From contig NZ_MACI01000069.1 in the NCBI RefSeq assembly GCF_001884105.1, positions 237,860 to 301,859 of the forward strand: 64,000 nt of DNA. Direction: 5' to 3'. The number at the start of each line of letters is the position of its first letter. Position 1 is the first letter of the stretch. The position numbers were made by a program, and so were the translations under genes. The stretch comes from Bacillus luti (GTDB taxonomy: Bacteria > Bacillota > Bacilli > Bacillales > Bacillaceae_G). Under the pieces are notes generated by a model. It saw only the letters and a list, made by a program, of their open reading frames with translations, was not told the origin of the DNA and searched no databases. This document shows, one piece after another, positions 54,545 to 63,322 of the stretch.

Positions 54545-54712
54545 AATAAAAAAACTTTCTTTACAGGCGTAAAGAAAGTGAAATAGACGATATTAATTTA
54601 TGCATAAAATATCTTGTCTTCCCCACTTCCCTACGCTGGCATTAACCAGATCAGGTACTAAGAGTCTCAAAATTTCATTTGATCTCAGCCTATAAAAGGC
54701 CCCCCTAGTGGA
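54545..54712 (-). promoter_or_regulatory. TPP (THI-box) riboswitch before tenA
   Basis: The minus strand has GGGGGGCC...GGCTGAGAT, then ACCTGATCTGGTTAATGCCA and GCGTAGGGAAGTGG, the conserved thiamin-element blocks. The ACTTTCTTTAC/GTAAAGAAAGT terminator (54553-54580) with a T run precedes tenA. Thiamin pyrophosphate binding stops transcription. Confidence 0.96.
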
Positions 54713-54789
54713 TAAATATTTAATTATCGTATTGTAATTATCATAGCATACTTCGTGGAACTATCAAAAGTTTTAATTGTACAATTATC

Positions 54790-55704
54790 TTAAAATCCTT
54801 CTTCTTTTCTAACTTTTAACGATGTTTCAATTATCATATCTAATAGTTTACTATAATTAATGCCCGCCGCATCTGCACTTTTCGGTAATAAACTTGATTG
54901 TGTCATCCCTGGTAATGTATTAACCTCCATTACATATGGAATTCCATCCTTCACCATCATATCAACCCTTGCATAAACACTACATTTTAATGCTTTATAG
55001 CAAGCCAGTGAAGCTTTATTTACACGTTCCTTAATTTCACCTGGAAGTTCAATAACTTCTTCAATTGTACTCGTATCATCATATTTTGCATTGTAATCAA
55101 AGAACTCCGCTGCATGTCGAATCGAGATGATAGGTAACTGTTTCCCATCAAAAATGGAACATGTAATCTCTTCGCCCTTTATATACTTCTCAATTACTAC
55201 TTCTGAATCCCATTCAAATACAGTTTCCAGCATTGAAATTAATTCATTTTTATTATAGACGATTTTCACGCCAACACTCGAACCACCAGAGTTAGGTTTT
55301 ACCACTAACGGAAACCCTAACTTCTCTAACTCTTCAAGGTTTAGATCCTCCATTTTTGTAAGTTCAATCCAATCTGGCGTTTCTATTCCTTCATAACGTA
55401 AAATCTTTTTTGAAAGATTTTTGTCCATACATATACCGCTAGATAACATATTGCTACCGCTATAAGGAATACCTAAACTCTCAAGCGTCCCTTGAACCGT
55501 ACCATCTTCTCCGTATTTTCCGTGTAATGCGAGCAGCGCAAAATCAATGTCTTTCGCTTTTTCAATTAAATCCATTTTTTCATTTAACGTAATTGGAACG
55601 ATTTCATACTTACTTTTATCTAAATGTGCAATCATTTCATTTCCAGTCATAATTGATACTTGTTTTTCAGAGGATACTCCTCCCATAATAACGCCAATTC
55701 TCAT
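54790..55704 (-). CDS. ddl: D-alanine--D-alanine ligase
   Basis: 304 aa from the ATG at 55704, with GGAG eight bases upstream. ATP-grasp enzyme: GVIMGGVSSEKQVS opens the protein, LHGKYGEDGTVQGTLES and VVKPNSGGSSVGV bind ATP and D-Ala, and VMEVNTLPGMTQSSLLP ends the active site. Joins two D-alanines for peptidoglycan stem peptides in the cytosol. It begins five bases after the stop of a MocR regulator on the same strand, so they are co-transcribed. Possibly a second Ddl of the genome. Confidence 0.95.
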   Translation of the reverse strand: MRIGVIMGGVSSEKQVSIMTGNEMIAHLDKSKYEIVPITLNEKMDLIEKAKDIDFALLALHGKYGEDGTVQGTLESLGIPYSGSNMLSSGICMDKNLSKKILRYEGIETPDWIELTKMEDLNLEELEKLGFPLVVKPNSGGSSVGVKIVYNKNELISMLETVFEWDSEVVIEKYIKGEEITCSIFDGKQLPIISIRHAAEFFDYNAKYDDTSTIEEVIELPGEIKERVNKASLACYKALKCSVYARVDMMVKDGIPYVMEVNTLPGMTQSSLLPKSADAAGINYSKLLDMIIETSLKVRKEEGF

Positions 55705-55708
55705 CTTC

Positions 55709-57157
55709 TCAACTCCAAGTTTCATTTTTTAATGTATCACCAATTATTTGAATCCCGCTAACTATTTCCTTTTCTTTCAAACGTGAAAATCCTAATCGGA
55801 AAGTGTTTGCTCCTCCTCCGTCAGAATAAAAAACATCTCCCGGAGAAAACGTAACTCCTTTCTCAAAACACTTTTGTAAAAGTGTTCGGGCATTAATATG
55901 CTCTTCTAGTTCTATAAATAAATGAAGTCCACCGTCTCCAGTCATTCTTTTAAACGGAATGTACTGATTGCATGCTCCAACAGCTAACTCATATTTTTTC
56001 TTATAAACAGATCTTGCCTTTTTTAAATATTTCTCAAAATATCCTTCATGTAAATATTGAAAAAGAACAGCTTGATCTAAAGTAGATGTGTGAATCGTTC
56101 TTGCCCTTTTTACACTTTCTAAATAATGAATCAGTTCTTTGTCTGCTATAATCCAACCTACACGTAACCCTGGAAAAAGTACCTTTGAAAAGCTACTAAT
56201 ATAAATGACGTTATTACCAGCTCCAGCAAAAGTTAATAATGGTGCTAAATGTGAACCTGAATAACGTAATTCTTCATTAAATCCATCTTCTATAATAGGA
56301 ATCTTATATTTTGAAAATAATCTCATTAGTTCCGTTCTTTTCTCCGAACTCGTAACAATGCCAGTCGGATTATGATAAGAAGGAATTAAATACGCAAAAT
56401 CAAAATCCATTTCACGTAAACTTTTTTCTACTTCATGTGTATCAATACCATCATCATTCATATCAATCCCATGAACTTCAAGTCCATGCAAGCGAAAAAG
56501 CTTCAGTGCAGCATGGTGAGTTGGATTCTCACAAATAACACGCCCTGATTTCTTTGATAAAGAAGAGAGTACAATATCTAATCCTTCTGTAAATCCATTT
56601 GTAATTAAAATATCTTTGTTCGAAATATCTACACCTTTCATTTCCATATAATGAAGTAAATAATTCATTAAAGGTCGATAACCTTTTGCATATCCGTAAT
56701 TCAATACGATATCCCCTTCAATGGACATACGAGTAAGAAAAGCTCTTTTGAAATTTTCAACATCAAATAGCTTTTCATCCGGTGCTATACTATTAAAAAC
56801 AATCATTCCTTTTTCCCAGCGAACACCATGTTTCATTAAATCTAATTCATCCGCTAATGTGGTAACTGTATTAAGTTTATTTTTCCAATCTATTTCAACA
56901 GCCAAATTGTTAGATATATCAACTTTTGCAACAAAATTCCCTTTTCCTTTAACTGCATAAATGAGGCCTTCTTGTTCTAAATCCGCATAAGCAGCGAGTA
57001 CAGTGTTTCTACTCACAGTTAATAATTCACTCAATTCCCTTGTTGATGGGATTTTTTGATCTCCTAACAAATGCCCTTTCATAATCATCTTTTTCAAATA
57101 ATCTTTCAGCTGTATATAAACGGGTCGATCTTTGACGACTTTAAAATCTTTAAACAA
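55709..57157 (-). CDS. MocR/GabR-type regulator, DdlR-like
   Basis: 482 aa from a TTG at 57157 (CAGGGGG seven bases before it); an ATG seven codons earlier has no ribosome site. GntR helix-turn-helix (PVYIQLKDYLKKMIMKGHLLGDQKIPSTRELSELL) and an aminotransferase-like domain with the PLP-Lys segment ISSFSKVLFPGLRVGW. A MocR protein, DdlR, activates ddl in Brevibacillus; the layout here suggests the same role, probably sensing D-Ala or PLP. Translation runs almost directly into ddl. Confidence 0.88.
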   Translation of the reverse strand: MFKDFKVVKDRPVYIQLKDYLKKMIMKGHLLGDQKIPSTRELSELLTVSRNTVLAAYADLEQEGLIYAVKGKGNFVAKVDISNNLAVEIDWKNKLNTVTTLADELDLMKHGVRWEKGMIVFNSIAPDEKLFDVENFKRAFLTRMSIEGDIVLNYGYAKGYRPLMNYLLHYMEMKGVDISNKDILITNGFTEGLDIVLSSLSKKSGRVICENPTHHAALKLFRLHGLEVHGIDMNDDGIDTHEVEKSLREMDFDFAYLIPSYHNPTGIVTSSEKRTELMRLFSKYKIPIIEDGFNEELRYSGSHLAPLLTFAGAGNNVIYISSFSKVLFPGLRVGWIIADKELIHYLESVKRARTIHTSTLDQAVLFQYLHEGYFEKYLKKARSVYKKKYELAVGACNQYIPFKRMTGDGGLHLFIELEEHINARTLLQKCFEKGVTFSPGDVFYSDGGGANTFRLGFSRLKEKEIVSGIQIIGDTLKNETWS

Positions 57158-57219
57158 TTTCTTACCCCCTGCAATCATTTTTGCATATTTATTTCATTCT
57201 CAAAAGGTCCACTACATAT

Positions 57220-57345
57220 GTATTTTCTATAATGGGCGGTACGGTCTTATAAAGTTCAACTAATCGCGTGTTTACGGGCAACCCGACTCCCGCCTAACTT
57301 CTCTGCTCCAGTCGAATTTTGAGATGGGAGTTTTACTGCTCACAA
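57220..57345. mobile_element. Possible IS200/IS605-type end fragment
   Basis: On the minus strand AAACTCCCATCTCAAAATTC and GGCGGGAGTCGGGTTGCCCG give a hairpin set next to AAACACGCGATTAGTTGAAC, like right ends of IS605-group elements with a TnpB/omega-RNA end, but no transposase gene is next to it. It is unlike surrounding DNA and starts at the 3' end of hom. Recalled pattern, not searched. Confidence 0.4.
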
Positions 57346-58377
57346 ATTGCAGGACAAATCCTTTCGGTATAAGTTAATTACATCTTTTAAAGCAGCTGCT
57401 GCAGCCCCGCGCGGATTAGAAGCACCACCAATTGTAGTAATTTGTCCCATCGTATCTGTAAAGAACGTAATTCCTTTTTCTGTCCCATTTATTTTTGCTA
57501 GCGGGTGATCTTTCGCTATTTCGTATGGTTCAACATTTAGATTCACATTACCTTTTTCATCCTTATAAGCTGATGCTATTAATTTAACAATTTTATGTTG
57601 TTCCTTAGCATTTCGAATTTGTTCTCTTGTAACGTGCTCGATTCCTTTTATATGAATATCTGTAAGTGTATTCTCTACTCCCATTAAACTGTTTGTTAAA
57701 AGTAGCAATTTACACGCACTATCTGAACCACTCACATCTAATATTGGGTCTGTCTCAGCAATCCCTTTATTTTGTGCTTCTTGTAAAGCTTCTTCAAATT
57801 TCATATCTAATTCATACATTTTTGAAAGAATATAATTAGTTGTCCCGTTTAATATCCCCTCTATTTTCTCAATACTACAACCAGCTAAACTGAATTGCCC
57901 AATATCTAATGTTGGTAGTGCAGCCGCAGTTGCACCGCTATATCGAATTCGTACATTCGCCTGCTTTGCTGCTTCATTTATTTCTCTCCAGTTTGTAACG
58001 AGTGCACCTTTTGAAATTGCAACTATATCCATCTGTTTCTCAATCGCTTGCTCCATATATTGTTTCCCTGGATTTCCACTTTTAAGGTTTGTAACTGTTG
58101 ATTCTACCAATACAGTACCACTTATGCTATTTGTTGCACGTTCTTTCGGATAATGTTCTAAATATTTTTCAATTGCAGCAGTACCACTGCCACACTTTAA
58201 TAAGTGATGAATAGATAAACCTTCTTCATTATGTATTGCAACATTTCTACCTAATACACCGCTTACCACTAAATTGATTCCATATGTCTCATTTATAGAT
58301 AAATGTTTTTCATTTAGTAATTTGATAAACTCTCTTCCTACTGTTCCATATCCTGATAATACAACTTGAATTTTCAT
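57340..58377 (-). CDS. hom: Homoserine dehydrogenase (short form)
   Basis: 345 aa from the ATG at 58377 with GGGGG seven bases upstream. NAD(P)-binding loop VVLSGYGTVGREF, then NGTTNYILSKM, the substrate helix AETDPILDVSGSDSACKLL and VEPYEIAKDHPLAKINGT. It reduces aspartate semialdehyde to homoserine for threonine and methionine. It lacks the C-terminal ACT domain of the usual Bacillus Hom, so it probably escapes threonine feedback and is a second copy. A long hairpin lies 38 nt ahead of its start. The last residues (SCNL) may derive from the adjacent IS-like fragment. Confidence 0.88.
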   Translation of the reverse strand: MKIQVVLSGYGTVGREFIKLLNEKHLSINETYGINLVVSGVLGRNVAIHNEEGLSIHHLLKCGSGTAAIEKYLEHYPKERATNSISGTVLVESTVTNLKSGNPGKQYMEQAIEKQMDIVAISKGALVTNWREINEAAKQANVRIRYSGATAAALPTLDIGQFSLAGCSIEKIEGILNGTTNYILSKMYELDMKFEEALQEAQNKGIAETDPILDVSGSDSACKLLLLTNSLMGVENTLTDIHIKGIEHVTREQIRNAKEQHKIVKLIASAYKDEKGNVNLNVEPYEIAKDHPLAKINGTEKGITFFTDTMGQITTIGGASNPRGAAAAALKDVINLYRKDLSCNL

Positions 58378-58414
58378 AATATCCCCCCATATTTTTCTAC
58401 CAAATCCCTCTTTC

Positions 58415-58466
58415 AATATAATATAAAGCACCCTCGAATTCCATCGAGAGCGCTTTATATTATATT
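58415..58466. repeat. 23-bp inverted repeat upstream of hom
   Basis: Arms 58415-58437 and 58444-58466 pair at 21 of 23 positions around a 6-nt loop. No T run follows on the hom strand, so it may be a leader hairpin or a DNA element rather than a simple terminator. Confidence 0.6.
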
Positions 58467-58683
58467 TATTTCGATAACCGTCATAGTTTCGCTACAATTA
58501 CTCTAATGATATTTACTACACCAACATTTTATTAGTAAAAAGTATAAATGGACATTTATGTTCTTCATAATAACTTGTAAATCTGATTATTTGAATTTAT
58601 AATTAAATATAGTTTCCTCATATTAAACCAATCTATACATTATGAAAAACTATCTTCATTACATGAAAAGGAGGTAAAGCGAT

Positions 58684-59025
58684 ATGCACATCGGATTAAA
58701 TACTCACACACTATCTCAACCTACTAAATTAACTCCTACTACTCTTGAGCGCAATAATATCTCTTCTAGTAAACTTGAAGATACAAAATTAAATGATCCA
58801 ATCAAATTTGATATTCGTTCATCTGAAAAAGAAATGAAACAACCTGAGCATAAATTTAACGAATTGGATTTATGGAAGATGTTAAAAGATAAAGGTGTTC
58901 CTTTATGGATCATCCTTGAAATGCTACAAAAAGTTCGTAAAGAAAAAGAAGCTCAAAATAATTCGGTTCAAAATTCAAATGCAATTGAAGAAACGAGTGC
59001 GACACGATTAAATGAAGTAATGTAA
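58684..59025 (+). CDS. Conserved-looking hydrophilic protein, unknown
   Basis: 113 aa behind a strong AAGGAGG. Ser/Thr/Lys-rich first half, then ELDLWKMLKDKGVPLWIILEMLQKVRKEKE forming an amphipathic helix and an Asn/Ser-rich tail. No signal peptide, Cys or membrane segment. Family not recognised. Bounded by a 21-bp terminator. Confidence 0.55.
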   Translation: MHIGLNTHTLSQPTKLTPTTLERNNISSSKLEDTKLNDPIKFDIRSSEKEMKQPEHKFNELDLWKMLKDKGVPLWIILEMLQKVRKEKEAQNNSVQNSNAIEETSATRLNEVM

Positions 59026-59055
59026 AGTATAATATTTGATTGGTCGATAAACTAA

Positions 59056-59100
59056 AAAGAGTTCGAGTTTGATAAATTTTTTATCAAACTCGAACTCTTT
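59056..59100. terminator. 21-bp bidirectional terminator
   Basis: A perfect stem around GAGTTCGAGTTTGATAAA with a three-base loop between convergent genes. Confidence 0.9.
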
Positions 59101-59101
59101 T

Positions 59102-59773
59102 TTAAAATTTTTCTCCAATTGTTACAAACTGAAAAGATACTTCTCCTTCCAAACCTTTAATTAGTTTGTTTACTTTGACATTTTCATTAATCAATGTATT
59201 ATCTGTCGACATTTTAGGTTTCTCGTCACCTATAGACTTTTTCAAATGCAGAAGTTGCATTGTCGTTTCATTTGCTTGTATTTCTTTATATACACTATTT
59301 TTCGCTACAATTACATACCATTGCGTTGGATACTTCCGCGTATTACCTATCCAAGCGTCACTATTATATGTAAAAGAAATCTCTTTTCCTTCTAATTCAA
59401 TACTTTTCAAATTCTTTTCTTCTTCTTGCGCGAACAGTAACGAACCCTCTTTCGAGAATTTTGGTAACGTATTTATAGGTATAAAATTGGATCCATTATC
59501 TCGTTTACGAAAAACATTAGCTTTAATCAATGCTTGTGCGGTAGATTCATTTAAAATTAATACCTGTCCGTTTCCAAATTTACCTGTTTTCACAGAAAAC
59601 AATTCATTTTCTTTCGTAATTTCCTGATAACGATTAATAATTGATGATGTATTATTTTCATCTCCAATGATTAATACACCGTTTGCAGGAAATGTGGAGT
59701 CCTTTTTTGAGCATGCACTAAAACTTATTAAAAGTAATATAGTTAATATCAAAATAGTTAAAGTTCTTCTCAT
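59102..59773 (-). CDS. Lipoprotein, unknown, next to bceAB
   Basis: 223 aa from the ATG at 59773 (AAAGGAAC upstream). Signal peptide with lipobox ISFSAC, then a charged mature part attached to the outer membrane face by the Cys. Contains GVLIIGDENNTSSIINRY and GKFGNGQVLILN. No enzyme motif. It is 68 nt downstream of bceB on the same strand and likely shares that transcript, so a role in sensing or protecting against peptide antibiotics is possible. Confidence 0.7.
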   Translation of the reverse strand: MRRTLTILILTILLLISFSACSKKDSTFPANGVLIIGDENNTSSIINRYQEITKENELFSVKTGKFGNGQVLILNESTAQALIKANVFRKRDNGSNFIPINTLPKFSKEGSLLFAQEEEKNLKSIELEGKEISFTYNSDAWIGNTRKYPTQWYVIVAKNSVYKEIQANETTMQLLHLKKSIGDEKPKMSTDNTLINENVKVNKLIKGLEGEVSFQFVTIGEKF

Positions 59774-59840
59774 CGCAGTTCCTTTCATAATTCAATTCAT
59801 TTTTCCTATGCTTTTTTGTAATCTTTTTAGGTGAAATACT

Positions 59841-61772
59841 CTATTGCTCCATAGTTTTATAAAGCTTTTGCAGGTAACGCCAACGAGTTATAAAGAAATA
59901 TAAACCTTGTATACATATAAATGAAATTAAAATAACGATAGAGCTATTTAAAATAGAAAAATCGACTAATTGTTGCAGCGCTATATATGCAACTACAGTA
60001 TGAATCACTGCAATGATAATCGGTAAGAAGAACATTAATAATAACTGTCTCGTTACAACTTTTTTTAGTTCTCGCTTACTTAATCCCATTTTCGAAATCA
60101 TTTTATACTGCTGTTGATCACGGTCCAAATCTGTATACAATCGGAAATAGATAAAACTAGCAGCGAAAGTAAAGAAGACTATTCCGACTAAAACACTTGC
60201 CATAAGTAATAATCCATTCATTTGCTTTGCTTCTAACAAATTTAATGTTAAAGCTTGAAAATAGAAATTACCTTCTTTTGCATCTTCATTGAATATACGA
60301 TTTAATTGATTTGAAATTTCTTTCGTCTTTATCCAGTCATCTACAACAAATCCGTACGTACGATCTTGAACAACTACATCATCTTGATTGGGATTAAAAG
60401 GAATACGATCAAACACATGATCTTGAACCGCAATAAAAATACCAGTAGTATCATGTGGTAAAACTAAATTTTCTACAGCTTTTTTCACACGAAATGTCTT
60501 TGTCCAATCACCTTGAATGACTTCAATTTTCTTTTTATAATCACCATTTTTAAATTCTTGCTTGTGCGATACCATTCCAGGTATTAATAAAATTTCATCT
60601 TCTTTTTCAATTGTTTCTTGTTGATATCCAAGCGCTCTCGCAAGTCCATTATATTCACTTAACTTAATTATATATACATTACTTTCTGTATATATAAATG
60701 ACGTTGCAGCCATTCGATACGGAATATTAGCATCAGAAAGGTGTTTTTTTATAATTGAGAGATGTTTATCCACCATCTTGTCTTTTTCAGGACCTACATA
60801 GAGAAATGTATACGGATTTGTCATCCTTACCAATTCTTTATTTCCAAGAGCAGCTGTTGTACCAATTGCTGTAAATGCAACTGCTGAAATAATAGATACT
60901 ATAAAAAACATTGTTGCATTATCTTTCATTCGATAAATTAATTCTGAAAATGTTAATATATTTGTTCTCTTTAGAAAGAAAGCTTCACTTCTTTTAGCAA
61001 GATGTAATATGTAAACGCTACACTGTGTATATAAAAAGTACGTTCCTATAATTACTAGTAGTACACCCATTCCAAGTGCAATAAAGCTATGACTTGAGAT
61101 AAATTGAAATACTGAAAAATATCCACATCCAATACTAATTAAAGATAGTAGTGATAATAAAATTGAAGCTTTCGGTTCAGGCTTTGGCTTTTCTTCTGCC
61201 TGTATAAGTTCCACTAGTTCTGTTACTTTTATCATTTTAAATGTAACTAGCGAAACAATTAAAAATAAGAAAAGAAACGTGATGACAGTTAATATTACAG
61301 CCTGCATTGGTATATAAAAAGGTAAACCATTACTTATCATTAATACACTTGCACTTATCAACAAAACTAGTTTGGAAAATATGAGACCTATGAGAATGCC
61401 TACACAAATCGAACCAAATCCAATTAACATATTTTCAATCAATAATAATTTTTTTAGCTGTCTCATTGACATACCTTGCATCATTAATATGCCAAACTCT
61501 TTTTTACGCGTTTTTAAAAATGAACCAACCGAATATAAAATAAAGAAAAATGAAAATATAAAAATCAAACCTTGTGAAATTGTAAATCCCATTTTACCCA
61601 TTGCACTTATTGTTGCACTTGTCGATTTTAGCTCACCTTGTAAATCAGGATGAAATAATAGAAGAGCATACGTAAAGAAAATCATAATAGAAAATGCACT
61701 ACTTAAAAAATGAGCTGCATAAGTACGCTTATTGCGAAAAATATTGTTAAATGCGAACTGACGAAAAGTCAT
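59841..61772 (-). CDS. bceB: BceB-type permease of an antimicrobial-peptide resistance ABC transporter
   Basis: 643 aa with ten membrane helices. FtsX-like pairs flank a large extracytoplasmic loop of about 200 residues between helices 7 and 8 (KELVRMTNPYTFLYV to TLNLLEAKQMN), which is the bacitracin/peptide-sensing region of this family. The start TFRQFAFNNIFRNKRTYAAHFLSS is typical. It overlaps bceA by 26 bases. Acts with BceA to free or move cell-wall targets from peptide antibiotics and to signal to a BceS-like kinase. Confidence 0.9.
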   Translation of the reverse strand: MTFRQFAFNNIFRNKRTYAAHFLSSAFSIMIFFTYALLLFHPDLQGELKSTSATISAMGKMGFTISQGLIFIFSFFFILYSVGSFLKTRKKEFGILMMQGMSMRQLKKLLLIENMLIGFGSICVGILIGLIFSKLVLLISASVLMISNGLPFYIPMQAVILTVITFLFLFLIVSLVTFKMIKVTELVELIQAEEKPKPEPKASILLSLLSLISIGCGYFSVFQFISSHSFIALGMGVLLVIIGTYFLYTQCSVYILHLAKRSEAFFLKRTNILTFSELIYRMKDNATMFFIVSIISAVAFTAIGTTAALGNKELVRMTNPYTFLYVGPEKDKMVDKHLSIIKKHLSDANIPYRMAATSFIYTESNVYIIKLSEYNGLARALGYQQETIEKEDEILLIPGMVSHKQEFKNGDYKKKIEVIQGDWTKTFRVKKAVENLVLPHDTTGIFIAVQDHVFDRIPFNPNQDDVVVQDRTYGFVVDDWIKTKEISNQLNRIFNEDAKEGNFYFQALTLNLLEAKQMNGLLLMASVLVGIVFFTFAASFIYFRLYTDLDRDQQQYKMISKMGLSKRELKKVVTRQLLLMFFLPIIIAVIHTVVAYIALQQLVDFSILNSSIVILISFICIQGLYFFITRWRYLQKLYKTMEQ

Positions 61773-62517
61773 GCCTTTTCCCTCCTAACAAAGAAAGGAC
61801 ATCCATAATCTTTTGATAAAAGGCTTGTCTGCTTTCACCACAATATATTTCATTATATAATTGACCATCTTTAATAAATATAACTCTAGTGCAGAAACTC
61901 GCTGCATAAGGATCATGTGTAACTAACATCATCGTTGCTTTTTCTTCTTTGTTAAGAGTATCTAGCATCTCCATTACATCATTTGAAGATTTAGAGTCTA
62001 AATTCCCTGTAGGTTCATCTGCAAGTAATAATTGCGGCTTATGCACGATAGCACGAGCGATTGCGGTTCTTTGTGCTTGTCCCCCTGATATTTCAAACGT
62101 TCTTTTACTCAATATATCTGCAATATTTAATTTTTCTGCAATTTCTTCCACTCGTTTGTTCATTTCTTGTATAGAAACACCATCTAACGTCATCGGCAAT
62201 ACGATGTTTTCCTTTACTGTAAGTGTGCTAAGTAAATTAAATGATTGAAAAACAAATCCTAATTGTTTTCTACGGAATAAAGCTAAACTGTCTGATGATA
62301 ATTGGAAAGGATTTGTACCATTTATTAATAGTTCTCCCGATGTGGGAGAATCGATAGTAGATACCATATTTAATAACGTTGTTTTTCCGCTACCTGAAGG
62401 CCCCATAATTCCTACAAATTCACCTTCTTGAATTGATAAATCAATATCTACTAATGCTTTATAAGGTACTTTTCCTTTATATACTTTACTAATACTTTTT
62501 GCATGTAAAATTTCCAT
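61747..62517 (-). CDS. bceA: BceA-type ABC transporter ATPase
   Basis: 256 aa. Walker A GPSGSGKTTL, signature ISGGQAQRTAIARA (Ile replaces the usual Leu), Walker B LLLADEPTGNLDSKSS, and a Q-loop in VFQSFNLLS. Partner of BceB. A BceR-type inverted repeat lies 84 nt upstream, so control by a BceRS-like two-component system is likely, though no such pair is in the window. AAGGGAG ribosome site. Confidence 0.92.
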   Translation of the reverse strand: MEILHAKSISKVYKGKVPYKALVDIDLSIQEGEFVGIMGPSGSGKTTLLNMVSTIDSPTSGELLINGTNPFQLSSDSLALFRRKQLGFVFQSFNLLSTLTVKENIVLPMTLDGVSIQEMNKRVEEIAEKLNIADILSKRTFEISGGQAQRTAIARAIVHKPQLLLADEPTGNLDSKSSNDVMEMLDTLNKEEKATMMLVTHDPYAASFCTRVIFIKDGQLYNEIYCGESRQAFYQKIMDVLSLLGGKRHDFSSVRI

Positions 62518-62600
62518 TTATATTCTCCCTTCATTTGCACTGCTTACTATAAAGTGTAAATGAATTGTTTTATAGCTCATATTGATTCATCTTTCATTTA

Positions 62601-62618
62601 TCTTACACGCTTGTAAGA
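62601..62618 (-). promoter_or_regulatory. BceR-type operator upstream of bceA
   Basis: TCTTACA-CGCT-TGTAAGA, a perfect 7-bp inverted repeat with a four-base spacer, fits the described BceR-like site TNACA-N4-TGTAA. It sits about 84 bp before the bceA ATG, as expected for activation. Confidence 0.75.
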
Positions 62619-63241
62619 TTTCTAAAAAAACAGATAATAAATACACTTTCAAACTATAATCGATGTATATCTATCTTATACTATTTGCATAGCGACATAA
62701 AATACAATGCTACATATCTCTAGTTGCCGAGACAACTTGTATTCTTTGTTAGCAACATGGCTTATATCAATATATTATAAAGAATAACTATATAACATCA
62801 AAACAATGAACAACAATTTATCAAATAGTACGAAGAAAAGCTCAGAGTCTTAGCTCTAAGCTTTTTTATAATGATTTTATAACATTATAGCTCCTGTTAA
62901 AGAGCAATATTTTTCATCTCATTATTACCCACCACGGATTATTAGTCTTCACTTTATCTTTTTCGGCAAGAAGACTCCATCTGGTTTGTGTTACGGGTGA
63001 GGCCCAACAATTCAGGTGGAATTGAATTGCCGTCAGCGGGTAGACGAAACAATTTTGTTTCTTTTGTCTTACGATATAATCTGTCCTAGATAAGGAGGGA
63101 ATATATCGTAGGAGAACGAAATTAGATAATGATAATCATAATCATTTGTCTACTTGAACCAAATGGAATTAAGATGAAGAACATGTTCACATTTTGTTCC
63201 GTTCTAAATATTGATTTGTCAAAAGTAATTAACAGTTAAAA
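62619..63241. other. Intergenic with orphan terminator, Fur-like box and element-like sequence
   Basis: An AGCTCAGAG/CTCTAAGCT hairpin with T6 (62836-62868, plus) has no assigned gene. 62935-63060 is richer in GC and contains CAATTC/GAATTG and AGTCTTC/GAAGACT arms. TACGATATA/TATATCGTA arms flank 63070-63110. A Fur-like box is at 63125-63143. I see no gene. Confidence 0.45.
63125..63143. promoter_or_regulatory. Near-perfect Fur box
   Basis: GATAATGATAATCATAATC matches the 19-bp Fur consensus at 18 positions. It is 180 bp upstream of the TnpB gene, not an expected Fur target. Confidence 0.6.
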
Positions 63242-63289
63242 AATTATTTCTTCCCTAAGAAAAAACACGATCTTAGGAAAGAAATAATT
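63242..63289 (+). repeat. 19-bp inverted repeat before tnpB
   Basis: Arms 63242-63260 and 63271-63289 pair at 18 of 19 positions. The position 34 nt before tnpB suits a transposon end hairpin or a control element. Confidence 0.6.
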
Positions 63290-63322
63290 GTAATGAACTC
63301 TCTGAGAAAGGTGGTGAAAACA

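Noticed and set aside
62788-62853. 15-aa plus frame MNNNLSNSTKKSSES ending in the orphan hairpin
   Set aside because: No ribosome site; the stop falls inside the terminator stem, so chance is more likely.
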